Below are positions 1 through 11,265 of a stretch of DNA of 64,000 nt, in pieces. Source of the stretch: Pseudevernia furfuracea. Lineage: Eukaryota > Ascomycota > Lecanoromycetes > Lecanorales > Parmeliaceae. Under the pieces are notes generated by a model, which saw only the letters and a program-made list of their open reading frames with translations, ran no database searches and was not told the DNA's origin. A program made the translations under genes and the position numbers. The stretch covers positions 434,001 through 498,000 of the forward strand of contig JAIUPT010000036.1 in the NCBI GenBank assembly GCA_022315425.1, in the 5' to 3' direction. The first letter of the stretch is position 1. The number at the start of each line of letters is the position of its first letter.

Positions 1-710
1 GGGTTGTATGTTGGAAGAAACTCTTCCAGATGCTTCGGACCTTTACTGCAACTACAGACATCCTCTGCGAGCAATGGTTTTCAGCAAGAGCATTCTTTGT
101 GTCGCCAGCTATGGACGGTCGAGGCCTATCGCTGAGCGCCACGTCGCTGAGATTTTTGATGCGCTACAAATTAAAAAGCTGAAAACATGAAGATAAGCCG
201 CAGTGGGCTCGGCTATAAAGTACAAGCCACGATTGAGGTGGGCGCATAAGTGACGAGAACGTCGCTGCACAATAGCAGCAGGCGGCCACACAGTGAAAAG
301 CGTTGAAATTCTGCCACGCACATTTGGACAAGGCTACAGTCAGCCTACCTTTGTTTCAGTTTCGACCTGCAGTAATGCAATTTTCGGGCTTCTAGACTGC
401 AGGACTCTGATTCGATGGTTGTTGTCTCAGACTGTTGTGGTTGGGATCGTGGCGCAGCAAGGTCTACCCATAAGGTCGCAACACTGCTCACAAAAAGCCT
501 TGCTGCGGATGCTACCCATCTTCTGGATAGGCGCAGACTCAAAATATTGTTTAATCGATCAGTATATGTGATCTCCAATCTCGGGGACGCGTCGTTTTGT
601 GAGCTTCAAACGTTGTTCGGTTAATCTCTGTTTCTGCGTTGCCAGCACTTCAGAGCCAAATTGGGCCATTGACCATCAGATCTGCAGCTCAACAGCTCGA
701 CATCTCAACG
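1..710. other. No supportable gene
   Basis: Only short, overlapping open frames of 60 to 92 codons occur on both strands. None has a recognisable domain, a good start context or a splice pattern. The last part is probably the leader of the gene that starts at 711. Confidence 0.5.
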
Positions 711-1040
711 ATGACCTCCCCAACCTCCAACCCCGTCTCCCCTGACCCAGCACACATACCAGGAATCAAACTACCTGGCTACGCCGAAGCGACTGTACTG
801 GAGGCACAAACCACTGATGCCGATGCTTCTTTACCAGCGTACTCACCATCCAGGCCATCTGTGCCATGGCCTGGACAACCCGAAGCCGCTCTCTCCAACG
901 TCGAGCGTACCGTCCGACGAGCTCGCCTGGGCGAGCGAAAACACAGAACGCTAGCTTGCTTTTTGTTGTTGGCTTTTCTACTCATTGCGATATTCATTGT
1001 GGTGGTGATTATAGAGGTCGTTGGTCATCTGGATCAGTAA
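711..1040 (+). CDS. Small tail-anchored membrane protein with LPxY motifs
   Basis: Unrecognised 109-residue protein. I place the start at ATG 711 (MTSPTSNP) rather than an in-frame upstream codon, because the Ser/Pro-rich N-terminus typical of these proteins begins there. Residues 1-60 are proline-rich and carry LPGY (21-24) and LPAY (41-44). A basic stretch at 66-80 (RTVRRARLGERKHR) precedes one hydrophobic helix at about 81-103, and only six residues follow. This predicts a C-tail anchor with the N-terminus in the cytosol. The layout matches the protein at 10678-11265, which has true PPxY motifs; such motifs recruit WW-domain ubiquitin ligases (Rsp5/Nedd4 family), but L replaces the first P here, so binding is speculative. 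No intron is needed. Confidence 0.6.
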   Translation: MTSPTSNPVSPDPAHIPGIKLPGYAEATVLEAQTTDADASLPAYSPSRPSVPWPGQPEAALSNVERTVRRARLGERKHRTLACFLLLAFLLIAIFIVVVIIEVVGHLDQ

Positions 1041-1532
1041 GGGTTCGGAAGGGCTTTTGAGTGCCGCACAGCAGAGCAATCACCCACTACATCGGAAGAC
1101 TCTGAAGTGTTCTAAGGAACTCCACGAACTGGTCATCATGCCTCCTTTCTCTCGAGAACTGCCAAAGACGAAGCCCCCAAGCATCTGTCAAAACCGCCAT
1201 CTTAAACCAAATCCTTGGTTACTCCCTACCATCACCTTTTCAACGCTGATATCCTATTCATATTGCGAGTATACTACTCAGACCTCGTTTCATTTCCTGA
1301 CAAAGAAACTTTAAGACCTCGAACAGTTGCAAGACATCGCCGTTGTTCTTCGATTCTTTCAGCAAGCACAACAATACCCTTGACACAACTTTGCCATCTC
1401 GCGCCCTTATAATAAATCCCAGTCACGACTTTGACTACCATTTCCTTCCTTATCAGCACTTCTAACTTCCAGGCAACCAAGCAACAGAAGCAAACCTCAA
1501 ACCCGAAAACAACATCCAAACCGAACGCACCA

Positions 1533-1808
1533 ATGGTCTCCTACCTCATTCGCTTCAAATGCGGTTACACTATGACCTTCGCCAGCGACCGAGTTCTCGA
1601 ACACAGGACTATAAATTATGGACAGCCCTGCACTTGGTGCGGTGGTGTTGATAGTGATAACTTCGCTGTGAGAGATCGCATTGAACGATCGGTTAACGGA
1701 ACGGATGACACGGAGGCTGGTGCGGGTAACGAGACCGTCAAAGGGAAAGGGAGCGCGAGGAAGGATGATATTTCGTTCAAAGAATATCTAGCCCAGCTGA
1801 CGAAATGA
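1533..1808 (+). CDS. Small hypothetical protein with a C...CxxC cluster
   Basis: Unrecognised protein of 91 residues. The start at 1533 has a good context (accaATGG) and opens directly on a structured segment; the open frame extends upstream without a better start. Cys10, Cys33 and Cys36 (CTWC) could form half of a zinc-ribbon-like site. The second half is acidic, then basic (NETVKGKGSARKDD), and probably disordered. It could be a small fungal-specific protein or the product of a decayed gene. No function is proposed. Confidence 0.45.
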   Translation: MVSYLIRFKCGYTMTFASDRVLEHRTINYGQPCTWCGGVDSDNFAVRDRIERSVNGTDDTEAGAGNETVKGKGSARKDDISFKEYLAQLTK

Positions 1809-2511
1809 TGCAAGATTCAAGGAGAATGTGGCCTGATCTGTTGGCGCGTGTAGAGTGGGGTTTGATGTGGTTGCTGATTGCGAATTACTTGTTGCACATA
1901 GTAAATAGCTTCATCAAATCGAGGCCCAGCCGACGTCAAAAGGGGGGAGCGTTGGCAGATCAATGCTGGAGTCAGATAAAGTTCAATGTATCTGCTAAGA
2001 TCGTGGTAGAATGCCCAGTTGATCTCATTGCATACTTCCATGGACAAATGACAACGATGGCACAGCCTGGTCTCAAGGGCGACCTGAAAGACAATTCCCT
2101 AGTCCCCGCATTCACTCAGAATCCGATGTTGAAGCATGTTCAAACGGCCGACACCCATGAGGGGGCCCATGTGACTCTAATCTTGTTTCCCTTCTCTGAC
2201 CGTCTATCTTGCGAAGTCTTGACAATCTTCCCAAGCTTTTTCGAGCATAACGGAGTTCCTCCGCAGACAGCCAACTCGGCGTCCATGGTATCAAATACGG
2301 CTTTGTATATCTGGCACGCAATCCTCGACCTCGAGCGATGCGCCTTTGTACTATTTTCTCCACTTCCCACAATCTATCTTGAGAGAGTTTATCGCAGATA
2401 TTTTCCGAGATAAGTGCGAATCGTGCAGATAGCGCTACGCGGCTTTTGTTGATAAGCTGCGGGACGTGTTCTTCTGCTCGCGAGGTGGAAAGAGTTGATG
2501 AGATCCTCAGG
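1809..2511. other. No supportable gene
   Basis: Overlapping frames exist on both strands (202 codons on plus from 1805, 148 codons on minus from 2558). Neither resembles a known family, and they overlap each other almost completely. Part of the minus-strand frame may belong to the spliced gene called just to the right. Confidence 0.35.
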
Positions 2512-2899
2512 CTAATAGGGGATAGAGTTGTCGCTGCTAGGGGATGTTGTAGAGTCATGAGACGGTGCGTGAGATCTGTAAAGAATATGAGTTAGTACAA
2601 TCCAGAGATGGCACTTAGAATAGCTTACCGTGTTTGGCTCAACTCTTTGAATAGATTAAGGTATGTTCTCACTCGCGTTGAAAGCTTCTCCTCCTTTCAC
2701 GGACTCAGGCCATCATTGTGGTATTCTCAAGGTGGGGGGGTGATGATGCGCTGGGAATGATACTAGAGGGCGAAGGTCCTTTTCTGAATTCTTGTTAACG
2801 CATACACTGTGCTGACTATACTTGAACTCACTTTTCGACTGTCTTGGACTCGGCGTTTTTTGGATGCGTGGTGGAGCGATGCTTATTAGAGGATGCCAT
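2512..2899 (-). CDS. Putative spliced small gene, structure uncertain
   Basis: The call rests on splice signals, not homology. A minus-strand ATG at 2899 in a good context (taccATGG) opens a 22-codon exon that stops at a GTGAGT donor. Further left, 2576-2628 on the minus strand is a textbook fungal intron: GTAAGC donor, TACTAAC branch site, TTTACAG acceptor, 53 bp. Exons on either side can be read in Ser/Thr-rich frames ending at a stop at 2512, but the acceptor of the first intron is ambiguous and several choices put stops in frame. The product would be short, polar and basic at the N-terminus. A non-coding spliced transcript is also possible. Confidence 0.3.
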
Positions 2900-3621
2900 G
2901 GTAAAGAGGTGCGGTAGAAAATTAGGATGCGGGCATGTATTTCATAAGATCCTCGTTTTTGTAGACGGCATGCTCCGTCGATCGATCCATCCTCGATCAA
3001 GCCATCAGCCGAGGAAGACACTCGCCCTCTTATCCGACCAGAGCCCAATGGTACCCCCCCCCCCTCTCCAGGATGCAGCCATTAGATCGGACTTTGTTGC
3101 AGAGCACCTGAAGCTCAGTGTAGCTGTTGATGAACTGCTTCCATTTCCAAATCTTCCTTGACTAGCCAAGCGAGCGAGTCTCTTCGATCCAAATGCCCAA
3201 AGATATTGCCTTCCGGGACAGATCAGTCAGACTCCCTATTTCAGGCCGAAAGTATGCAGAGGTGCGTCGCTAAGCCGTCACTCAGCGAATGAAATAGGTG
3301 GCTCGCTTCGAAAAGGTGGGAGTAAAGATCTGTTTCCTTGTTGTGCCGCTGGCCGTAGCCGTCCTGAGGAAGTGGAAAACCCGATCTCTGGCTCAAATCT
3401 CGATCAAGGGACGAAAGGGGCGGAAGACGAGGCGCCTAAAGCGTGGGGGTCAAAGGAGAAGAAAAATGGAGTAGGGTGATACTCAAGTATGAACGTGATG
3501 GAAGAACAGCGAGGGAGTTTAATATAAATATTCGAGATATTCTTCTTGATATTCCGTCAAGTGACGCCTTACTCATTAGAGGACTAGCCCAGAGCCAAGA
3601 AATACCTTCTCGAATTATAAG
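2900..3621. other. No supportable gene
   Basis: Short frames only. A run of ten C residues lies near 3055. The stretch leads directly into the solo LTR and MITE pair. Confidence 0.4.
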
Positions 3622-3626
3622 GTAAT

Positions 3627-3759
3627 TGTTAGAAATAGTGGCAAACAGCCCTACGATACTAGTGGCTTGGCACTCCGCACACTTCATGTATTCTACCTCC
3701 CTAGATAGACACTCCTTAGTCCACTCAATATCAGTCGTCTAGACCCTCTTTATTCAACA
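3627..3759 (+). mobile_element. Solo LTR, 133 bp, with 5-bp target duplication
   Basis: The segment starts TGTTAGAAATAGTGGCAA and ends TTTATTCAACA. It is exactly 133 bp, the length of the two LTRs at 56436 and 57806, and shares their ends and several internal blocks (AGTGGCAA, CAGCCCTA, CTTCATGTATTCT, CTAGA). It is flanked on both sides by GTAAT (3622-3626 and 3760-3764), a perfect 5-bp target-site duplication. No internal element is present, so this is a solo LTR left by recombination between the two LTRs of an inserted element. It differs from the 56-58 kb copies at many sites and is therefore older or from another subfamily. Confidence 0.88.
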
Positions 3760-3771
3760 GTAATTACCTTA

Positions 3772-4021
3772 CTCAGTTTTTAATATTTGGCCACTTAGCC
3801 CTATTGAGTATAGTTACTCATAAATAATTACTCTATACCTCAACAATGAGAGCATTCTTCAGAATACTTTCTACTATAAAGAACTAGAGCAGAATTAGAA
3901 GAACACCTTTCATACCAATATTATTTCCATGTAAACATTCGTTGAATAGTAAATCAGGCTGTAGAAAGACGGCGCTTTTCCTAGATAGGTTAAGTGGCCA
4001 AATATTAAAAACCGGCCTGAG
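3772..4021. mobile_element. MITE with terminal inverted repeats and TA duplication
   Basis: The left end (CTCAG, then TTTTTAATATTTGGCCACTTA) and the reverse complement of the right end (CTCAG, GCCGG, then the same block) form an inverted repeat of about 30 bp that differs by a 5-base insertion. The TA at 3770-3771 and at 4022-4023 flanks it, as expected for Tc1/mariner-superfamily insertion. At 250 bp, with no coding capacity, it is a non-autonomous miniature element. It lies just after the solo LTR and about 230 bp upstream of the NLR start, so it could affect that promoter. Its ends do not match the CAACAG ends of the mariner at 41326. Confidence 0.8.
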
Positions 4022-4251
4022 TAGCCAGGTCTTGGTCGACGGGCCGAGCCTTGGATAATTACCCCGCTCCAAATTGTCAGCTGTGTCTCAAAATCCTCAA
4101 GAATTATCATCAGAGTCTGGACTCACTGCGACTCCAATGTAAGAAACAGTCGCTTAGTGTCACTACATCACATCGAGCATTTCGAAGCTAGAGTTCGAGA
4201 CAAGTCAGTACGGATTTCACTGTACTTTGGCAATCCCAGAGCATCGGCAAA

Positions 4252-7200
4252 ATGACTTCGAAGCAAGATTCACGGTCCCGTCGTAGCGATGGCGGATATA
4301 AGGGCTTGGGCCAAAAAGCCAAAGGCCTGTTGAGGCACCAAAAAGATACGATCACACCACAAGGGAGCCAAGCGGCACAGTCTGACCAAGGCTCTAGCGT
4401 ACATCAGTCAAAAGTTGTGATCTACCTAGTCAAACACTAACATCATCCTCACAGAGTAACTTGGAACTATTGCAACCCCCGAAGCCGGAAATGTCGCCAG
4501 GGAATTTGCTGACCCACCAAGGGTCAACATTCGCTACAAGCCAAGAACGACGTCCACCGTCAGCCCAGCAGGATGTGATCGCTATTGAAGATGCAAAGAG
4601 TTCGAAAGATCTGTGGCTACAGGCATATGAGGCATTGGAACTTCGAGAACCGGATTTGGTGGCAGCCTATAAGCTTGTGTTGGACCCTACCATTACCAAT
4701 TCCGCAGATCCTTCTCTAAGCTCTAAGCGTATCAAGACCATCATCGATTCGAAATTGCAAGACCGAGAAGCCGATCAGTGGGTCGTCAGTCTTGGTAAAA
4801 AACCAGTCAAAGTGCGGGAACAGGGTGAAAAGGTCATCAAATTCATCCTCTGGTCCAAGGATATCGTTTCTCAAGCTCTTACCGCCCAGCCGTACGCGGC
4901 GTTAGCGTGGTCGGGGGTGTCGATCCTTCTTCCGGTAAGCTGTGCTCTGATATAAAGCTGTACTGGTAACTGCTGAATCAAAGTATAGTTATTATTGAAT
5001 TCCTCACAACAGAGTGATGCTATGATAGAAGGCCTCAATTCCATTTCCGACCTTTTACGTTTGTACAAGTATAAAGAAAAGCTCTATCTACAGGTTGCAG
5101 ATAGGCCTGCTCGTCCAGACTTCGTTGAGGCTGTCGTAGAGCTCTATTCCAACATCTTCGAGTATCAAGCTCGACTGATCTGTCATCTATCCCAGAGTCC
5201 GCTTAAGCGAGGCATTCGGGGCACGTTAAAGCTGGACGACTGGGGAGCCATGATGAAAAAGGTCGAAACCTCCAACAACAGCTGTACGCAATATTGTACA
5301 CTCTCCGACCAAATGAGAGAGAAGGAATATTTCGACAGTGAGTCGACTCACATGTTGCAATCAATCAAGATCCAGAAACGCATCCTGGACATGTTTGAGG
5401 CATCTCAAGCGAGCAGACAGCAAGATCGCCGAGATGACAAAGAGGCCAAATTGCTTGAGGCTCTGGCATCCGATTATAAAAGCGATAAGGACTCGGTCTC
5501 AGCAAGAGTTGATGGTACCTGCGAGTGGTTCTTTGAGGATGACAGGTTCCTGAGATGGCGGGACAGTGAGCACTCAAGACTCCTCTGGGTCTCTGCGGGC
5601 CCCGGATGCGGAAAGTCTGTGCTGTCGCGGTCCTTGATCGACGAGAGGAGAGTTTGTACTAGTGCTATGGCCTCGACCGTCTGCTATTTTTTCTTCAAGG
5701 ATGGCCATGAACAGCGTATGCGTGGTGCTAATGCGCTCTGTGCTGTGCTTCACCAGCTCTTTGAGAACACCGCTCTCATTAGCCATGCGCTTTCGAAGGC
5801 TAAGAGCTATGGTGAGAAGCTACAAGATGCATTCGGCGAGCTCTGGGAGATTCTAATCAAATGCGCTCAAGATTCAGAAGCAGGCGAAATCGTTTGTATC
5901 CTTGATGCTCTAGACGAGTGCGAAAAGGACTCGAGGAGTCAACTACTGGAGAAGCTAGTGAAATTCTCCTCACACATTGAAGCACACAAGAGCTCTTCAT
6001 CTAGACTCAAGTTCCTTGTGACCAGTCGTCCTTACGATTATTTGGAGGACAGATTTCAATCACTCTCAGATGTAAGCACTTATCTACGTTTTGATGGCGA
6101 CGATAAATCACAGATAATCGGCCAGGAAATCAATCTAGTAATTGAACACGAAATGCCACGTATTGCGAAAGGCTTCAGTGCTGAGCATTGTAAGCGCATC
6201 TCTGATCGTTTGACGAATATGGACAACCGTAACTATCTCTGGCTTTTTCTTACTCTTGATATCATTAAGGAATCTCGGAGCAAGTATGGCAAGATGTCGA
6301 GCATAGAAACCTTATTATCTAGTCTACCATCAGAAGTCTCCGAGGCCTACGAAGAGATTTTGTCCAGGATCTCAGACGAGGACACCAGGGCCACAGCCCG
6401 AGTCCTACTTCAGCTTATTGTGACAGCCACAAGGCCGCTCAGTCTCCAGGAAGTTAATGTTGCCTTGACACTAGCAACTCAAAGAGAAAGCTGCAAGTCG
6501 TACGAGGCGCTTGACCAGGACTTATGGCCACAACAAAATTTCAAATCCATTGTCGGCAACATGTGCGGCCTTTTCGTTAGCATTCACGATGGAAAAGTGT
6601 CCTTGATCCATCAAACTGCAAGAGAGTTCCTTGTTCGAAAAACCGAATTGCCTGAATTACAGTCAGGGAAGTGGCAGGGATACTTGGACATGGCAACGGC
6701 TCATTGTACAATGTCCCGGGTCTGTCTCGACTACCTTAACTTTGATGACTTCCCCAGTATGCTCCAGGACCAGCTGGATGAAGACCATATTACTCAACAA
6801 GGAAATAAACCTTATTTCCTCAAATATGCAGCTCTCAACTGGACTGTTCATTATGTTTCACAGGATAGCGAACGAGTCAAAGATTCATGTGGCGCTGCAA
6901 AAAATCTATGCAATATATCACTACCACAACAAAGCTACTGGTTCAAGATATACTGTGATTCTACTGACCTGTCACCTGAGAACTGGACCAGCTTGGGAAT
7001 AGCATCTCTGCTTGGACTAAACTACGTCGTTGAAAGTTTCTTAGATGAAGGGGCTGATGTCAACGCTCAAAGTGTCTATGGCAACGCTCTATACACAGCG
7101 TCATCAGAAGGTCATGATCAAGTAGTGCAGATGCTGCTTGAGAAAGGGGCTGATGTCAATGCTCAAGGTGGAAACTATGACAACGCTCTAACCGCAGCGT

Positions 7201-8771
7201 CATCAGGAGGTCATGATCAAGTAGTGCAGATGCTGCTTGAGAAAGGGGCTGATGTCAATGCTCAAGGTGACTATGGCAACGCTCTATACACAGCGTCATC
7301 AGAAGGTCATGATCAAGTAGTGCAGATGCTGCTTGAGAAAGGGGCTGATGTCAATGCTCAAGGTGGATACTATGGCAACGCTCTAAACGCAGCGTCATAC
7401 CGAGGTCATGATCAAATAGTGCAGATGCTGCTTGAGAAAGGGGCTGATGTCAATGCTCAAGGTGGATACTATGGCAACGCTCTAACCGCAGCGTCATATC
7501 AAGGTCATGATCAAGTAGTGCAGATGCTGCTTGAGAAAGGGGCTGATGTCAATGCTCAAGGTGAATACTATGGCAACGCTCTATACGCAGCGTCATCAGA
7601 AGGTCATGATCAAGTAGTGCAGATGCTGCTTGAGAAAGGGGCTGATGTCAACGCTCAAAGTGGAAACTATGGCAACGCTCTATACACAGCGTCATCACAA
7701 GGTCATGATCAAGTAGTGCAGATGCTGCTTGAGAAAGGGGCTGATGTCAACGCTCAAAGTGTCTATGGCAACGCTCTATACACAGCGTCATCAGAAGGTC
7801 ATGATCAAGTAGTGCAGATGCTGCTTGAGAAAGGGGCTGATGTCAATGCTCAAGGTGGATACTATGGCAACGCTCTATACGCAGCGTCAGACGGAGGTCA
7901 TGATCAAATAGTGCAGATGCTGCTTGAGAAAGGGGCTGATGTCAATGCTCAAGGTGGATACTATGGCAACGCTCTACGCGCAGCGTCATATCAAGGTCAT
8001 GATCAAGTAGTGCAGATGCTGCTTGAGAAAGGGGCTGATGTCAATGCTCAAGGTGGAAACTATGGCAACGCTCTAATCGCAGCGTCATATCAAGGTCATG
8101 ATCAAGTAGTGCAGATGCTGCTTGAGAAAGGGGCTGATGTCAATGTTCAAGGTGGATACTATGACAACGCTCTATACGCAGCGTCAGACGGAGGTCATGA
8201 TCAAATAGTGCGGATGCTGCTTGAGAAAGGGGCTGATGTCAATGCTCAAGGTGAATACTATGACAACGCTCTATACGCAGCGTCAGACGGAGGTCATGAT
8301 CAAATAGTGCGGATGCTGCTTGAGAAAGGGGCTGATGTCAATGCTCAAGGTGAATACTATGGCAACGCTCTATACGCAGCGTCATCACAAGGTCATGATC
8401 AAGTAGTGCAGATGCTGCTTGAGAAAGGGGCTGATGTCAATGCTCAAGGTGACTATGGCAACGCTCTATACGCAGCGTCATCAGAAGGTCATGATCAAGT
8501 AGTGCAGATGCTGCTTGAGAAAGGGGCTGATGTCAATGCTCAAGGTGGAGAATATGACAACGCTCTAAACGCAGCGTCATACCGAGGTCATGATCAAGTA
8601 GTGCAGATGCTGCTTGAGAAAGGGGCTGATGTCAATGCTCAAGGTGGATACTATGGCAACGCTCTACGCGCAGCGTTACGTGAAGATCATGATCAAGTAG
8701 TGCAGATGCTGCTTGAGAAAGGGGCTGTCAACGTTCAAGGTGAAGAGTATGCATCTGACGGCTATGAATAG
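4252..8771 (+). CDS. NACHT-ankyrin NLR-like receptor
   Basis: Fungal NOD-like receptor of 1469 residues in three exons: 4252-4398, 4455-4934 and 4989-8771. Both introns are phase 0. The second (donor GTAAGC) joins ILLP to LLLNSS, restoring a typical NACHT_N segment. Order: basic, disordered N-terminus (1-50); NACHT_N-type domain (about 90-400); NACHT NTPase with P-loop GPGCGKS (about 413-419), Walker B ILDALDE (about 513) and a TSRPYD sensor-like motif; then ankyrin repeats from about 880 to the end. The family senses non-self or pathogen cues and can trigger incompatibility-type cell death; the ligand here is unknown. The first-intron donor is ambiguous (4399, 4414 and 4417 all keep frame). 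The final repeat lacks one Asp codon. Confidence 0.9.
7050..8735 (+). repeat. Tandem 99-bp array encoding about 17 near-identical ankyrin repeats
   Basis: Units of 33 codons (three units have 32) share the core GHDQVVQMLLEKGADVNAQ almost without change. At the DNA level long blocks such as GTGCAGATGCTGCTTGAGAA recur in nearly every unit. Variation concentrates in the residues after VNAQ, the residue between NAL and the following A/T, and the pair before GH (SSE, SYQ, SDG, SYR). Repeats this similar imply recent duplication or gene conversion within the gene. The array is also prone to collapse in short-read assemblies. Confidence 0.95.
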
Positions 8772-10677
8772 TCTGGCCGAGGTGTCAAGCAGGCGCGGCA
8801 ATTACAAAGAGGTTGAAGTTATCAAAGATATTGATCATCTTGCAATTAGGTAGTTGATATATAGTTAGTGCATTATTGCTTCGTAGAACGTTGATTACAC
8901 GCCGACGGTTCTCGGAAGCGTCTACGGCCGAGAGGCTGCGCGTTGCAGGTGCTAGATAGATAGTCCGCTTGAAGTGATTTTGATAGTTTACTCAGCGTCG
9001 ACGTATGTGTCTCAGCGACTCGGGAATGTATTCTTGGGAGCTTGTCGGGGCTAGAACACCGTTTTGATGTGCGAACGTAAGATTTGTGCAAAGAGACTAC
9101 CTCCGTTTAACGAAATAAGGTTTGATGGGTGATGCAGTGCGAGCAAAAGGCTGGAGAAATGCTTTCCGCTTCTAAAGAGACGGAACAGTTGCTCCGCAGA
9201 CGTCAGGTCGGGGGCAGCGAAATGGGCTCATCCGTAAACTGTGCAGGTCGCGCAGACGGTATAAAAACGATGTCTCATCATTAAGCTACTGGCTGCATCA
9301 AGGGTGAGGATATTTCAACGGCCAATGAGATACTCCGAGATGTGGTTGAAGATGACTCCACAATTTCGCTTCTCTGGTCCAGGGATTTCCATCGTAATAA
9401 TGCGTTAAGCCGATTATCACCCATACAGAAAGGTTAGGAAGTAGAACGAACAAGTATATAGTAGTAGGTAATGAACACGCAGCGCCCAGAGGTGATCGAC
9501 TTAAGATACATATGACAATACTGATCCCACTCTTCTTCAACAAACGAGCTGAAGCAAGCGAAACAGTATCTCAACTCGGTCGCTCGAGCGTACATGCCAG
9601 TCCTCTGTGACGACAGTTGTGAATGTATGTACTCCGCTGAGGTCTGCGTAAAATGCAGCCATTAGATTTATGCAAACAAGGAAAGGTACATCGATGCTTT
9701 ACCTCACCATCTCTACAACACAGCCCTTCACAGGGCGGATTCCATTTAATAAGCTTCTCTCCAGGCCGGTACAAGGTCGTGCAGCCATGAGATACAAGAG
9801 AACACAAACCCTCTACAGCTTGTCTTCCTTCTCCATCGGATACAACTTTGTCCGAAATCATCGTCCGTACGAGGCGACCTCGTACCAATATCACCTGTAA
9901 CGAGCGAGGCCGTTCTAAGATATAATCCCGAGTTATATATCAGGATTCAGCTAATGAGTGAGCAGTGCATTATCTTCGACTTGAATCTCGATCGATAGGG
10001 GAGATGTGCGGGGAGATGAGATTCATGTAACGTGAGGTCTGAGGAAAAGAGTGGGTGAGTAGAGGATTATTCGAATGAGAAAACAGCGAGAGATGTCGAG
10101 GGGTTTGAATGTTCTTCTTGATAAAGGTACTTCGTCCATGGACGCTTTACCTGATTAAGGGCTAGCGTATCTGCCTTGCCTGGTACTACGGTAATTCTCG
10201 TCGGTCCCCTCGGTCGCACGGTCCCAAGCCACTGCTGCAAACACGTTGCATTAGGATTTTGTCTCAAGCTAAAGGATTCGAAAGGCTGGGATCCCCTAGG
10301 GCTGAGATGATCAGTGAAAAGGATCGTGAGCGGTGGCTTAGCCGAAGCTTGAAACAGCCGGTCAGCGTCAGCGTCAGCGTGCAATTGCATGAGAAGGAGG
10401 AGGAGGACAGTGACTATCAATAGTGCTGAGGCTTATGTTGAGCGATTAATTTTATCCTTACTCCACTGACTCTACATCCGTCATGCTATTATATATCTGT
10501 CGCTGTTCTTTGCTTGCGCGTGACTTCCCATTTTCAAATTCTTCTTCCTATTTTCGTTCATAGTTCTCGACACCTTCAGCACGCACTCGCTAGAACCTTT
10601 TTCTCTTTTTCTGGCCACATTTCAATACCTGAGCCCCAATCCATATATCCATTCCCCCCTCCCCGAAAAAACCCACC
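8772..10677. other. Intergenic, no supportable gene
   Basis: Minus-strand frames of 72 to 117 codons lack domains, credible starts or splice signals. A short hexamer run (gtcagc repeated) lies near 10363-10380. The last 200 bp are pyrimidine-rich and probably form the promoter and leader of the gene at 10678. Confidence 0.45.
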
Positions 10678-11265
10678 ATGGCAATCTTCCCCCTCCCCCC
10701 CCGTCTCATCGCCCGCCTCAACGTGCCCCCGACCTACCAAACCGCAATAGAAGACACCACACCACCCGCTTACATCGCACCGCTGAACCGCATGTCCACT
10801 TTCCGCCCCGAATCGATACCACTTCCCCCTTCACCATCATCAGGACCCGCATCAGCACCATCAACGTCAATGTCAATACCAACATCAACGCAAGAAGTCC
10901 CCCCGCCCGAATACTCCCCCTCGGTCTACTCGCAACAACAGCGCTTCTCACACTACCTGCCCCCTTCCAACCCGGACCCGGCGGACCTGGGCTTCCCGAG
11001 CTCACCCCGGCGGCCGTCCGCGAGTAAAGTGGGGCACGTCGGGCACTTCAAGGAAAGCCGGACCGATCTTTCGATGCGGGTGGATCTGGAAGCGGGTCGG
11101 AAAGGAGAGCAAGGGACGACGAGCGGTTTCTGGCTGGATGCGCGGGCGAAGGAGGGCGGGCGGGGTGGGTGGAAGAGGGGGGCGGTGGTTGTGGGTGTTG
11201 GGTTGTTGGTTGTGGTTGTTGTGGCGGTGGGGGTGGGGGCGGGTGTTTATGGGAGAAGGGGGTGA
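10678..11265 (+). CDS. Tail-anchored protein with three PPxY motifs
   Basis: Unrecognised protein of 195 residues. The start has a near-ideal context (cccaccATGGC). The N-terminal half is Pro/Ser-rich and holds three PPxY motifs: PPTY (17-20), PPAY (29-32) and PPEY (76-79). A valine/glycine-rich helix at about 168-191 follows a basic Lys/Arg stretch, with only GRRG after it, so a C-terminal membrane anchor is predicted. PPxY motifs bind WW domains of HECT ubiquitin ligases such as Rsp5; a membrane-bound protein with several of them could act as a ligase adaptor. That role is inference. The region is GC-rich and the GT-rich TM codons look unusual but stay in frame. Confidence 0.7.
   Translation: MAIFPLPPRLIARLNVPPTYQTAIEDTTPPAYIAPLNRMSTFRPESIPLPPSPSSGPASAPSTSMSIPTSTQEVPPPEYSPSVYSQQQRFSHYLPPSNPDPADLGFPSSPRRPSASKVGHVGHFKESRTDLSMRVDLEAGRKGEQGTTSGFWLDARAKEGGRGGWKRGAVVVGVGLLVVVVVAVGVGAGVYGRRG

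Noticed and set aside
7050..8735. Regular 99-bp spacing reminiscent of a repeat-spacer array
   Set aside because: The repeats and the spaces between them are one open frame encoding ankyrin units; this is not a CRISPR array, and fungi do not carry them.
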